A stretch of DNA of 19,080 bases from an uncultured Cytophagaceae bacterium (GCA_903837305.1 CAILUB010000037.1:1-19080), one strand, 5' to 3'. Counted from the stretch's first letter, positions 7,782 to 16,004 are shown. Numbers and translations are program-made. The notes: generated by a model from the sequence alone, not told the origin.

Positions 7782-7789
7782 TAGTTTTG
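7782..7789 (+). promoter_or_regulatory. Candidate internal -7 element before the rhomboid gene
   Basis: TAGTTTTG matches TAnnTTTG exactly. A TTG lies 20 bp upstream (7759-7761). The motif sits only 7 nt before the ATG at 7797, so any transcript from it would be leaderless or nearly so. The 17-bp gap it occupies is the largest inside the operon. Confidence 0.3.
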
Positions 7790-7796
7790 TTCTTAT

Positions 7797-8411
7797 ATGG
7801 TCTCGATTGTACTTATCGCTGTGACGATTATTATTTCCCTGGTGGCTTGGCAAAAGCCAGACTTGATGGGGAAAATGCTCATGAACCCCTACCGGATTCA
7901 ACACAGAAACGAATATTGGCGTTTTGTTAGCTCAGGGTTTATCCATGCGGACTTTACGCACCTGTTTTTCAATCTGTTTTCTTTCTTCTTTTTTGGGGTT
8001 CAATTAGAACAGATTTTCAATCAACTATTTCCGTCGATCGCGTCGGAATTGTACATCTTGTTTTATGTGCTGGCAATCGTGGTGGCAGATTTGCCTACCT
8101 TTTTCAAACAGAAAAACAATCCTAATTATAATTCCTTAGGCGCCTCAGGAGCGGTTTCAGCCGTGATTTTTGCGGGAATTTTATTCTTCCCTACGGAAAA
8201 AATTTACTTGTTTGGCTTCTTCGGAATCCCAGGATTTATCTATGCTGGTTTGTTTACTTGGTATTCGGTGGAAATGGATAAACGCAGTCGTGATTTCGTG
8301 AATCACAGCGCCCACTTATACGGTGCCTTGTTTGGAATCGTGGCGATGACGCTGTTGTATCCCCAAGTGTGGGTCAGTTTTGTGGAACAAATAACGGCAA
8401 TGCTTCGATGA
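7797..8411 (+). CDS. Rhomboid family intramembrane serine protease
   Basis: Rhomboids cut transmembrane substrates within the bilayer. The 204-residue protein is almost all membrane: helices at about residues 1-18, 50-70, 84-100, 113-131, 135-156 and 171-189, the six-helix bacterial core. The catalytic dyad is Ser117 in GASGA and His173 in NHSAHLYG. HADFTHLFFN (50-59) supplies His55 and Asn59, which align with the oxyanion-hole His and Asn of E. coli GlpG, and WRFVSSGF precedes it. All key residues are present, so it should be active. Substrates cannot be read from sequence. Its stop overlaps the dxr start (ATGA), indicating translational coupling. Confidence 0.92.
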   Translation: MVSIVLIAVTIIISLVAWQKPDLMGKMLMNPYRIQHRNEYWRFVSSGFIHADFTHLFFNLFSFFFFGVQLEQIFNQLFPSIASELYILFYVLAIVVADLPTFFKQKNNPNYNSLGASGAVSAVIFAGILFFPTEKIYLFGFFGIPGFIYAGLFTWYSVEMDKRSRDFVNHSAHLYGALFGIVAMTLLYPQVWVSFVEQITAMLR

Positions 8412-9568
8412 AAAGAATTGCGATTTTAGGTAGCACGGGTTCCATTGGGACGCAGGCCTTGGAGGTGATTGCGGAGCATTCGTCTGAGTTTGCAGTCGAA
8501 GTTTTAACCGCCCAAAATCAAGCTGATCTGCTCATTACACAAGCCTTAGCCTGGAATCCGGCTCATGTGGTGATCGGGAATGAGGCGAAATATGCGGAGG
8601 TTAAAGCGGCATTAGCTGGAACCGGAATTCAGGTTCATTCAGGTGCGAAAGCCCTGGAAGAAGTCGTTACCCTCGATTCAGTCGATATTGTATTAACAGC
8701 TCTGGTAGGTTATGCTGGTTTATTACCTACGGTGAAAGCCATCAAAGCAGGAAAGCCAATTGCCCTAGCAAATAAAGAAACATTAGTGGTGGCGGGAGCC
8801 TTAATTATGCCGCTGGCAAGGGAGATGGGTGTGCCTATTTTACCAGTTGATTCCGAGCATTCAGCGATTTTTCAATGCTTAATGGGCGAGTCCCATAACC
8901 CCATCGAGAAAGTGTTTTTAACGGCTTCGGGTGGACCTTTTAGAGGATTTAGCCGGGAGCAATTAGCCCAAGTAACTAGGGCACAAGCATTAAAACACCC
9001 GAACTGGTCGATGGGCGCGAAGATTACGATCGACTCGGCTAGTTTGATGAATAAGGGATTAGAGGTGATTGAAGCGGCTTGGTTATTTGATGTAAAGCCT
9101 TCCGAAATCGAGGTGGTAGTTCATCCCCAATCCATTGTGCACTCCTTAGTGCAATTCGAGGATGGATCCATCAAGGCGCAGTTAGGTTTGCCGGATATGA
9201 AATTGCCGATTCAGTTTGCCTTAGGGTATCCGAATCGGATGAAGGCGAGTTTCCCTCGTTTTGATTTTAGACTGTATCCGTCCTTGACTTTTGAGCAAGC
9301 AGATACACAGACTTTCCGTAATTTAGGGCTTGCTTTTCAGGCCTTAGAAAAAGGAGGAAATCAGGCGTGTTTATTGAATGCGGCGAATGAGGTGGCGGTA
9401 GCGGCCTTTTTGGAAGATCAAATTGGATTTTTAGCGATGTCTGATTTGAACGAATATTGTATGAATCAGGGAACTTTTATCGTGAATCCGACATTAGAGG
9501 ATTATATTGAAAGTGATCAATTAAGTAGAGAATTAGCTCAGGAATGGGTGAATAAAAATAGAAAATAG
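8408..9568 (+). CDS. dxr: 1-deoxy-D-xylulose 5-phosphate reductoisomerase
   Basis: Dxr (IspC) makes 2-C-methyl-D-erythritol 4-phosphate from DXP with NADPH, the committed step of the MEP isoprenoid pathway. The protein has 386 residues. The NADPH-binding GSTGSIG (8-14), LANKETLV, PVDSEHSA with metal ligands Asp148 and Glu150, TASGGPF, HPNWSMG and NKGLEVIEA with the third ligand Glu219 are all intact. I chose 8408 (MKRIAILGSTG) rather than an in-frame ATG at 8369, because dinucleotide-binding proteins of this family begin right at the first strand; it overlaps the rhomboid stop by 4 bp. It is followed by rseP 6 bp later. Its presence shows that isoprenoids are made by the MEP route here, as in many aquatic Cytophagales. 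Confidence 0.97.
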   Translation: MKRIAILGSTGSIGTQALEVIAEHSSEFAVEVLTAQNQADLLITQALAWNPAHVVIGNEAKYAEVKAALAGTGIQVHSGAKALEEVVTLDSVDIVLTALVGYAGLLPTVKAIKAGKPIALANKETLVVAGALIMPLAREMGVPILPVDSEHSAIFQCLMGESHNPIEKVFLTASGGPFRGFSREQLAQVTRAQALKHPNWSMGAKITIDSASLMNKGLEVIEAAWLFDVKPSEIEVVVHPQSIVHSLVQFEDGSIKAQLGLPDMKLPIQFALGYPNRMKASFPRFDFRLYPSLTFEQADTQTFRNLGLAFQALEKGGNQACLLNAANEVAVAAFLEDQIGFLAMSDLNEYCMNQGTFIVNPTLEDYIESDQLSRELAQEWVNKNRK

Positions 9569-9574
9569 CGAATT

Positions 9575-10966
9575 ATGGAAGGTTTAGTGATGGCAGGGCA
9601 ATTGATTTTAGGATTGTCGATTTTAGTAACATTGCATGAGTTTGGGCATTTTATTACCGCCAAATGGTTCAAGATGCGCGTCGAAAAGTTTTACCTTTTC
9701 TTCGACTTTATGTTCCCTATTCCGACACTTTTAAACTTCGCGTTGTTCAAAAAGAAAGTAGGAGACACCGAATACGGTTTAGGCTGGTTCCCCTTAGGTG
9801 GCTATGTTTCCATCGCGGGTATGATTGATGAAACACAAGATGCGGCGACCTTAGCAAAAGACCCAGAACCTTGGGAATTCCGTGCGAAACCCGCTTGGCA
9901 ACGTTTAATCGTGATGCTAGGTGGTGTGATCGTGAACATCATTACCGGAGTAGTAATCTTCGTTTGTTTGACTTATTCGAATGGGAACAACTTCATTTCG
10001 AAAGAGGAATTAAATAAAAACGGAATTGTGGCCTTGGAATTAGGGCAACAGATCGGCTTGAAAACGGGTGATAAAATCATTCGAGTAAATGGTGCTGATT
10101 ACAAGCAATTGTCTGATTTACGTGCTTCGGACGTCTTATTAGGGGAGAATTCATTTTACACGGTGCAACGTGGCGATCAAACTTTGGAGATAAAAATCCC
10201 ATCGAATTTCATCGAAAAATTAAGCGATAAGAAAGCGGGTTTTATTGAGCCAGTGGCAGCATTCAAAGTAGCCGAAGTGGCTGCTCCGGAAGAGCCAGGT
10301 TTCTTCGATAAATTTTCTGCGGCTAAACCGGCTGAATTATTGCCGGCTTATGCGGCAGGCTTGAAAAAAGGAGACGTGATCACCTCTGTGAACACGAGCC
10401 CAGTTCGTTTCTACCACGAGGTAAAGGAATTGTTGTCTAAGGAGGCTGGAAAGCCTATTCGCTTAGGTATTTTACGTGGAGGCGTGGCTGACACCTTGTC
10501 TATGCAGGTTGCCTCATCGGGTCAAATCGGATTTATTCCGGAGATGTTGATTCAGGTAACCCGCGAAGATTATTCATTTGCTGAGGCAGCGAGTATCGGA
10601 ACCGGTCGTGCGTTCTCTGTGATCACGGATAATGTCAAAGGTTTCAAGAAGATTGCTTCGGGAGATGTTTCTGCATCGAAAGCGTTGAGCGGACCTATTG
10701 GTATTGCCCAAATGTTCGGTGGCGTATGGGATTGGAATCGATTCTGGATGTTAACTGGTTTGTTATCTATGGCTTTGGCCTTTATGAACATTTTGCCTAT
10801 TCCAGCTTTGGATGGGGGACATGCGATTTTCTTACTCTATGAAATGGTTTCTGGGAAACCAGCCTCTGAAAAGGTGTTGGAAAAAGCGCAGCAGGTGGGT
10901 ATGCTCATCTTGCTTGCTTTAATGGCTTATACTTTTGGAAACGATATCTTTAAAGTTTTTTTCTAA
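9575..10966 (+). CDS. rseP: RIP metalloprotease RseP (site-2 protease)
   Basis: RseP is a zinc-dependent intramembrane protease; homologues cleave anti-sigma factors and remnant signal peptides. The 463-residue protein has the zinc motif HEFGH (21-25) in the first membrane helix and the second active-site motif NILPIPALDGGH (405-416, Asp413 the third zinc ligand) in a late helix. Two PDZ-like regions lie between, around GLKTGDKIIRVNG (161-173) and GLKKGDVITSVN (262-273). Membrane helices are at about 5-25, 110-133, 390-410 and 435-458. An extra segment (about 38-65) is inserted after the first helix relative to E. coli, as in other Bacteroidota. Its TAA is followed without gap by the TTG that probably starts the next gene, in the same frame. 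Confidence 0.95.
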   Translation: MEGLVMAGQLILGLSILVTLHEFGHFITAKWFKMRVEKFYLFFDFMFPIPTLLNFALFKKKVGDTEYGLGWFPLGGYVSIAGMIDETQDAATLAKDPEPWEFRAKPAWQRLIVMLGGVIVNIITGVVIFVCLTYSNGNNFISKEELNKNGIVALELGQQIGLKTGDKIIRVNGADYKQLSDLRASDVLLGENSFYTVQRGDQTLEIKIPSNFIEKLSDKKAGFIEPVAAFKVAEVAAPEEPGFFDKFSAAKPAELLPAYAAGLKKGDVITSVNTSPVRFYHEVKELLSKEAGKPIRLGILRGGVADTLSMQVASSGQIGFIPEMLIQVTREDYSFAEAASIGTGRAFSVITDNVKGFKKIASGDVSASKALSGPIGIAQMFGGVWDWNRFWMLTGLLSMALAFMNILPIPALDGGHAIFLLYEMVSGKPASEKVLEKAQQVGMLILLALMAYTFGNDIFKVFF

Positions 10967-11446
10967 TTGAAAGGGCTGGTTTTATTTTTAGGCCTTCAGT
11001 TTCCGGATTTGCACCCGTTTCATAGTTCGGTGACGGAGATGAGCTATAATAGTAGGGACCAAAGCTGGGAAATTAGCATTCGTCTTTTTCAGGATGATCT
11101 CGAGCAAACCATGAGCTCGAACTTAGGTAAAAAATACCGAATGATTCCGGGAGATGAAGTCTCAGAAAAAGCGTTAGAGGCCTATGTGCGCAAACACGTT
11201 GGATTTCGAACCGGGAAGCAAATAGCCACCCCTTACCGCTGGTTAGGTACAGAGCAACAACAAGACGTGATTTGGGTGTATATTGAAATTCCTACCTCGT
11301 CTGACTTAATTGGATCCTATCTCGAGAATTCGTTATTTTTAGATGAATTTGAGGACCAAACAAACCTTGTTTCCTGGTCTTTTCAGGGCCAAAAGAAGTC
11401 CTATCTTTTTCGTAAAACTCAGGAGGTTCAACAATTATCAAGATAA
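10967..11446 (+). CDS. DUF6702-like small exported protein
   Basis: This encodes a protein of about 159 residues, and I recognise it only as resembling the Bacteroidota DUF6702 family. The signature is HPFHSSVTEMSYN near the N-terminus followed by a strand of the type EISIRLFQDDLEQTM. Function is unknown. No ATG precedes the conserved HPFHSS stretch; the first downstream ATG (11039) would delete it, so the start is probably TTG 10967, directly after the rseP stop. The N-terminus (KGLVLFLGLQF) is a short hydrophobic stretch and may be a weak signal peptide; family members are usually exported. There is no lipobox Cys. The family, the start and the last-gene position in the operon are inferred. 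A tail-length rseP extension by readthrough is possible but unlikely. Confidence 0.65.
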   Translation: MKGLVLFLGLQFPDLHPFHSSVTEMSYNSRDQSWEISIRLFQDDLEQTMSSNLGKKYRMIPGDEVSEKALEAYVRKHVGFRTGKQIATPYRWLGTEQQQDVIWVYIEIPTSSDLIGSYLENSLFLDEFEDQTNLVSWSFQGQKKSYLFRKTQEVQQLSR

Positions 11447-11459
11447 TCATACTGCCATC

Positions 11460-11489
11460 TTGACGTTTGGCATAAAAATTGATTAATAT
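11460..11489 (+). promoter_or_regulatory. Candidate lon promoter region
   Basis: TTGACG (11460-11465), 18 bp, TAATAT (11484-11489) resembles an E. coli sigma-70 promoter rather than the Bacteroidota consensus. The same bases contain TTGGCATAAAAATTGAT, which partly fits a sigma-54 -24/-12 site but has A where the near-invariant C of the -12 GC should be. No full TTTG/TAnnTTTG promoter is found in this gap. The call is uncertain. Confidence 0.3.
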
Positions 11490-11492
11490 CGT

Positions 11493-11510
11493 CTGCTCAT
11501 TGAGGAGCAG
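11493..11510 (+). promoter_or_regulatory. Hairpin in the lon 5' leader
   Basis: CTGCTC (11493-11498) pairs with GAGCAG (11505-11510) around a 6-nt loop, ending 16 nt before the lon ATG. No T-run follows, so it is not an intrinsic terminator. It contains the only AGGAG in the leader, 19 nt from the ATG, in its loop and 3' arm. It could affect lon translation or mRNA stability. Confidence 0.35.
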
Positions 11511-11526
11511 AATTTAAAAATGTGGT

Positions 11527-14022
11527 ATGAATAATCCAAATGACCTTTTTAAGCATTTACAGCTTTCTGAGATGTCTGATTTTGAAAATATAGAATTGAT
11601 CCCTATCGGGTCAGAAGGAATGGACAATGATGACAAAATGGGCGTTTTGTCAGACCAATTGCCCATTCTTCCCATTCGCAATATCGTCTTGTTTCCGGGG
11701 ATGGTGATTCCGATTACGGTATCTCGCCAAAAATCCGTCCGACTCGTAAAGAAAGCCTACAAAGGCGATCGCACAATCGGCGTTTTAGTGCAAGCCAATA
11801 ACTCGAAAGAGGAGCCTACGCCAGACGATCTGTACAAAATAGGAACGGTAGCACACATCGTGAAAATGTTCGTATTGCCTGGTGGTAACACAACAATTAT
11901 CGTGCAGGGCCGAAAGCGTTTTGAAGTTAGTGAATACATCAAAACCGAGCCTAATCTAGTAGCGCGTGTTTCCTACATAGAAGACACATTCCCTAAGAAA
12001 TTAAATAAAGAAAATAAGGCACTCATTTCTACCCTGAAAGAGTGCGCTTTGAAGATATTAAATCTGAATCCTGAGATCCCGCGCGAGGCACAAATAGCCT
12101 TAGACAACATTGAATCATCCGCGTTTTTAGTGCACTTCCTTTCCTCGAATATCAATGCGGAATTAAAGGAAAAGCAGGCTTTGTTAGAGACCTTGGATGG
12201 AATCGAACAAGCCACACATTTGCTGGAGCACATGTTGAAAGACATTCAGCATTTAGAGTTGAAGCGCGAGATTCAGAGCAAAGCTTCCAGTGACATCGAT
12301 CAGCAACAACGCGACTATTACATTCGCCAGCAGATTAAAGTCTTGCAGGAGGAATTAGGCGTGGAGAGTCCGGAACAAGAGTTGGACGGTTTACGTGCAA
12401 AAGGGGCGAAGAAGAAGTGGTCGAAAGAAGTAAATGATTTCTTCCAAAAAGAACTCTCGAAATTACAACGTACGAATTCCATGTCAGGAGAATATCCGAT
12501 GTTAATGAATTACGTTGAATTGATTGCGGATTTGCCTTGGGGTGAATATACAAAAGATAATTTCGATCTGGTGAAGGCGAAGAAGGTGTTGGATGCGGAT
12601 CATTTTGGCTTAGAAAAAGTAAAAGAACGGATCATCGAATACTTAGCGGTATTGAAAATGAAAGGGGATATGAAAGCGCCTATTTTATGCCTTTATGGCC
12701 CTCCGGGTGTGGGTAAGACGTCTTTAGGGCGTTCGATTGCGAAAGCTTTGGGACGTAAATACGTGCGCATGGCCCTAGGTGGTCTACGGGACGAGGCCGA
12801 AATCAGAGGCCATAGAAAAACCTATGTGGGCGCTATGCCTGGCAAGGTGATTCAAAGCATTAAAAAAGCAGGCTCTTCTAATCCTGTTTTCATCTTAGAT
12901 GAGATCGATAAAGTAGGTTCTGACCACCGTGGAGATCCATCTTCTGCCTTATTAGAGGTGTTGGACCCCGAGCAAAACAGCGGCTTCATGGATAATTACT
13001 TGGAGTGTGATTACGATCTATCTCGAGTAATGTTTATCGCGACAGCCAATAATTTAGATACCATTCATCCCGCTTTGCGCGATCGGATGGAGATCATTGA
13101 GGTGAGTGGCTATACGATGGAGGAGAAAGTCCAAATCGCTAAAAAGCACTTGCTGCCTAAGCAAAAGAAAGAGCACGGATTAGAGAAAGCGGAATTTTCG
13201 ATCAATGATGGAGCCATCCAAAAAGTAATCGAAGGCTATACCCGCGAATCTGGCGTTCGTAAGTTAGAACAAGAGATCGGACGCGTGGTGCGCAAGATCA
13301 CAAAGTCCATAGCCATGGACCAGGAATACCCGCACAAAATTTCGGCGACAGATGTAGTCAAATTACTAGGCCAAGAACACTTCGATAAGGATACCTACGA
13401 GAACAACGAATACGCGGGCGTAGTAACAGGCTTAGCCTGGACACCCGTAGGAGGAGATATTTTATTTATCGAAACCTTACTGAATCGCGGAAAAGGAGTC
13501 TTGACACTTTCGGGCCAATTAGGCGATGTGATGAAGGAGTCAGCCATGGCGGCATTAAGTTTCTTAAAGGCACATTCGGATGAATACGGCATTGATTACC
13601 GTATTTTTGATCAATACAATTTACACATTCACGTTCCAGCTGGGGCGGTACCTAAAGATGGTCCATCCGCAGGTATCACGATGTTAACAGCGATCGCGTC
13701 TGCCTTAACGCAGCGCAAGGTGAAATCGAAACTAGCAATGACGGGCGAGATTACACTTCGCGGTAAAGTGTTGCCGGTGGGTGGAATAAAGGAGAAAATC
13801 TTAGCGGCGAAACGAGCAGGAATAAAAGAGATTATCATGTGCTCGAAGAACCGCAAAGATGTGGAGGAGATCGAAGCACATTACATTTCGGATTTGAGCT
13901 TCCACTACGTAGACGACGCGAAAGAAGTATTGGCTTTAGCGCTTTTAAAAGAGCAGGTGAAGAATCCGGTAAAGTTTGTATTTCAGGCAGAACCGATAGC
14001 AAGCTCCTCTGCGGCATTATAG
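11527..14022 (+). CDS. lon: ATP-dependent endopeptidase Lon
   Basis: Lon is the soluble AAA+ protease that degrades misfolded and regulatory proteins. The 831-residue protein has the usual LonA layout: an N-terminal substrate domain (about 46-240, opening LPILPIRNIVLFPG), a coiled linker, an AAA+ module with Walker A GPPGVGKT (391-398) and Walker B VFILDEID, and a C-terminal protease domain. The dyad is Ser714 in PKDGPSAG and Lys757 in GGIKEKI, 43 residues apart as in E. coli. The 45-residue acidic N-terminal extension before the Lon domain is typical of Bacteroidota. An upstream hairpin and non-consensus promoter may reflect stress control. The last 40 bp overlap recQ tail to tail with no terminator seen. 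Confidence 0.98.
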   Translation: MNNPNDLFKHLQLSEMSDFENIELIPIGSEGMDNDDKMGVLSDQLPILPIRNIVLFPGMVIPITVSRQKSVRLVKKAYKGDRTIGVLVQANNSKEEPTPDDLYKIGTVAHIVKMFVLPGGNTTIIVQGRKRFEVSEYIKTEPNLVARVSYIEDTFPKKLNKENKALISTLKECALKILNLNPEIPREAQIALDNIESSAFLVHFLSSNINAELKEKQALLETLDGIEQATHLLEHMLKDIQHLELKREIQSKASSDIDQQQRDYYIRQQIKVLQEELGVESPEQELDGLRAKGAKKKWSKEVNDFFQKELSKLQRTNSMSGEYPMLMNYVELIADLPWGEYTKDNFDLVKAKKVLDADHFGLEKVKERIIEYLAVLKMKGDMKAPILCLYGPPGVGKTSLGRSIAKALGRKYVRMALGGLRDEAEIRGHRKTYVGAMPGKVIQSIKKAGSSNPVFILDEIDKVGSDHRGDPSSALLEVLDPEQNSGFMDNYLECDYDLSRVMFIATANNLDTIHPALRDRMEIIEVSGYTMEEKVQIAKKHLLPKQKKEHGLEKAEFSINDGAIQKVIEGYTRESGVRKLEQEIGRVVRKITKSIAMDQEYPHKISATDVVKLLGQEHFDKDTYENNEYAGVVTGLAWTPVGGDILFIETLLNRGKGVLTLSGQLGDVMKESAMAALSFLKAHSDEYGIDYRIFDQYNLHIHVPAGAVPKDGPSAGITMLTAIASALTQRKVKSKLAMTGEITLRGKVLPVGGIKEKILAAKRAGIKEIIMCSKNRKDVEEIEAHYISDLSFHYVDDAKEVLALALLKEQVKNPVKFVFQAEPIASSSAAL

Positions 14023-15905
14023 TGAATTTCGCCTAATTCAAGACTGAATTGAATGATGCGAAGCGCCTCAGCAGAAGCCAAAGGGCGGAGGCATTCCACT
14101 AGATCTTGCACGGATAAGGGTCCGTTTTTTAAATAAGTCAGAATCAATTTACGTTCTGCTTCGAGGCCTTCTGGTATATTTTTCCCGGAGGCTTCTTTTT
14201 TTCGTTGCAAACAATGGTCGCATACCCCGCAAGAGGTCTTTAAAGACTCACCAAAATACGAGGTAATCAATAGCGTTCTACAAGCCTCCGGATGTTTCAC
14301 AAAGTGAATCATCGCATCAATCTTTTTCTTCGATCTTTCCTTTTTTCTTAAGTATTCAGACCAAATGATGGGTAGGTTTTCAATGTTCGACCGCGGCGTC
14401 AAAAAGACCAATTTCGGCAGGCCATTCTGTTTGTCATATTCGATTAATTCGAATTTCTCCAACAAGGCTAAATTACGCTCCACCTCTGCAGGCGGTATCT
14501 TTATCTGGTGAGCGAAGTCCGCTTCGGAGATACTGACGAACTGAGTATATAAGTTACCACCATAAATGCGAAGCAGTCCTTTTAGGAAAGATTCGAATTT
14601 CTCGTTTCTAATTTGAAAGTCGTATAGTTCGGTGGAGCTGACGATGAAGCGAATTTTGGAGGGGTTTTGAAAGGCCTCGTTTAGTAAAATTAATCCTTCT
14701 GCTTCTAATGTCTTTAAGGCAAAATAGGTCTGAGAGCTAGGCAAGTTGAAACGCTTGCACAAGTCCATCCAATCAAAATCGTAACTCTGTAATTCGCCAC
14801 TTCCTTCGGCAACCTGTAAATAATTAGAAACGGCTTGGTAGGTGCGTTTGATAGTTTCCGCCGTCGGAAATGATTTTTCCCATTGAGCGGTTAAATCCAA
14901 TATGTCTTTTTCTTCGTATAAAATGGCCGCGTAGGCCTTTTTCTCGTCTCGACCTGCACGTCCAGCTTCTTGGTAATAGGCCTCGATAGTGTCGGGTAAA
15001 TCCAGGTGAACTACCAGGCGAACATCTGGTTTGTCGATTCCCATCCCAAAAGCATTGGTCGCCACGATGCAATCGATTTTGCCTTCAATCCAGTCTTTTT
15101 GGCGCGCACTTCTGACCTCTGATGGCAAACCGGCGTGGTAAAAAGTGCTGGATAAACCGGCTTTAGAAAGCATATCGGAGATTTCCTGCGTCCGTCTTCT
15201 ATTTCGTACATACACGATCGAAGAACCCGGAACACGTTGTAGCATCGAGCATAGCTTTTTTTCTTTGTCCGCCTCATAGAGGACGGAGTAGGAGAGGTTT
15301 GCGCGGCTGAAACTTTTTTGGAATACGGCTGCGTTCTTGAATTGCAGCTTTTCTTGAATTTCTTGCTTTACTTCCTCGTTTGCGGAGGCCGTCAAAGCAA
15401 TGCACGGAACACTCGGAATCAAGGCGCGAAACTCAGCAATCTCTAAATATGGCGGTCTAAAATCGTGACCCCATTGCGAGATACAGTGTGCCTCGTCGAT
15501 GACCAACAAGCTGATGTTCATCTGTTTCGCTCGCTCGATGAACAAATCCGTTTTTAGGCGTTCGGGCGAAACATAGAGGAATTTCGTGTTACCGTATATG
15601 CAATTGTCTAATAAGATGTCGATTTGGCGCTTTCGGAGGCCGGAAAAAAGGGCTGTCGCTGGAATACCTCGGCGATTTAATTGCGCTACCTGATCTTGCA
15701 TCAAAGCAATTAGGGGCGTGATGACGATGCAAATTCCCGGCAAAGCGAGGGCTGGCACTTGAAAACAAATGGACTTTCCTCCACCGGTGGGCAGTAAGGC
15801 TAGCGTATCCTTGCCATCTAGCACCGAGTGAATAATCTCCTCTTGCAGGGGCCTGAAAGCTGAATGCCCCCAGTGTTTTTGCAATATGTCCTGAATGTCC
15901 GCCAT
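13983..15905 (-). CDS. recQ: ATP-dependent DNA helicase RecQ (no HRDC domain)
   Basis: RecQ is a 3'-5' superfamily 2 helicase acting in recombination and fork repair. The protein has 640 residues. FRPLQ (17-21) is the Q/motif 0 region, Walker A is TGGGKS (40-45), DEAH is at 137-140 followed by the RecQ aromatic-rich loop CISQWGHDFR, and motif VI reads QEAGRAGRD. The RecQ zinc-binding site is intact: Cys542, Cys559, Cys562, Cys565. After it come only about 75 residues that look like a winged helix (LSVQDLVECL, then FSLELGEI). I see no HRDC domain, so this is the shorter Bacteroidota type. The start ATG at 15905 has a TAnnTTTG element just 8 nt upstream. It overlaps lon by 40 bp. Confidence 0.95.
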   Translation of the reverse strand: MADIQDILQKHWGHSAFRPLQEEIIHSVLDGKDTLALLPTGGGKSICFQVPALALPGICIVITPLIALMQDQVAQLNRRGIPATALFSGLRKRQIDILLDNCIYGNTKFLYVSPERLKTDLFIERAKQMNISLLVIDEAHCISQWGHDFRPPYLEIAEFRALIPSVPCIALTASANEEVKQEIQEKLQFKNAAVFQKSFSRANLSYSVLYEADKEKKLCSMLQRVPGSSIVYVRNRRRTQEISDMLSKAGLSSTFYHAGLPSEVRSARQKDWIEGKIDCIVATNAFGMGIDKPDVRLVVHLDLPDTIEAYYQEAGRAGRDEKKAYAAILYEEKDILDLTAQWEKSFPTAETIKRTYQAVSNYLQVAEGSGELQSYDFDWMDLCKRFNLPSSQTYFALKTLEAEGLILLNEAFQNPSKIRFIVSSTELYDFQIRNEKFESFLKGLLRIYGGNLYTQFVSISEADFAHQIKIPPAEVERNLALLEKFELIEYDKQNGLPKLVFLTPRSNIENLPIIWSEYLRKKERSKKKIDAMIHFVKHPEACRTLLITSYFGESLKTSCGVCDHCLQRKKEASGKNIPEGLEAERKLILTYLKNGPLSVQDLVECLRPLASAEALRIIQFSLELGEIHYNAAEELAIGSA

Positions 15906-15913
15906 CGTCTAAA

Positions 15914-15921
15914 CAAATCTA
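15914..15921 (-). promoter_or_regulatory. Candidate -7 element of recQ
   Basis: On the minus strand TAGATTTG matches TAnnTTTG exactly. It ends 8 nt before the recQ ATG, so the transcript would be leaderless or have only a few untranslated bases. No TTTG is found at 17-21 bp upstream. Confidence 0.42.
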
Positions 15922-16004
15922 CCAAAAAAGAATGAACTCCTCCACCGGATTTTTAGGATTTCCTGAGAAGAAATTCTTATTTTTAGACACAAAAGAAAGC
16001 GCAT

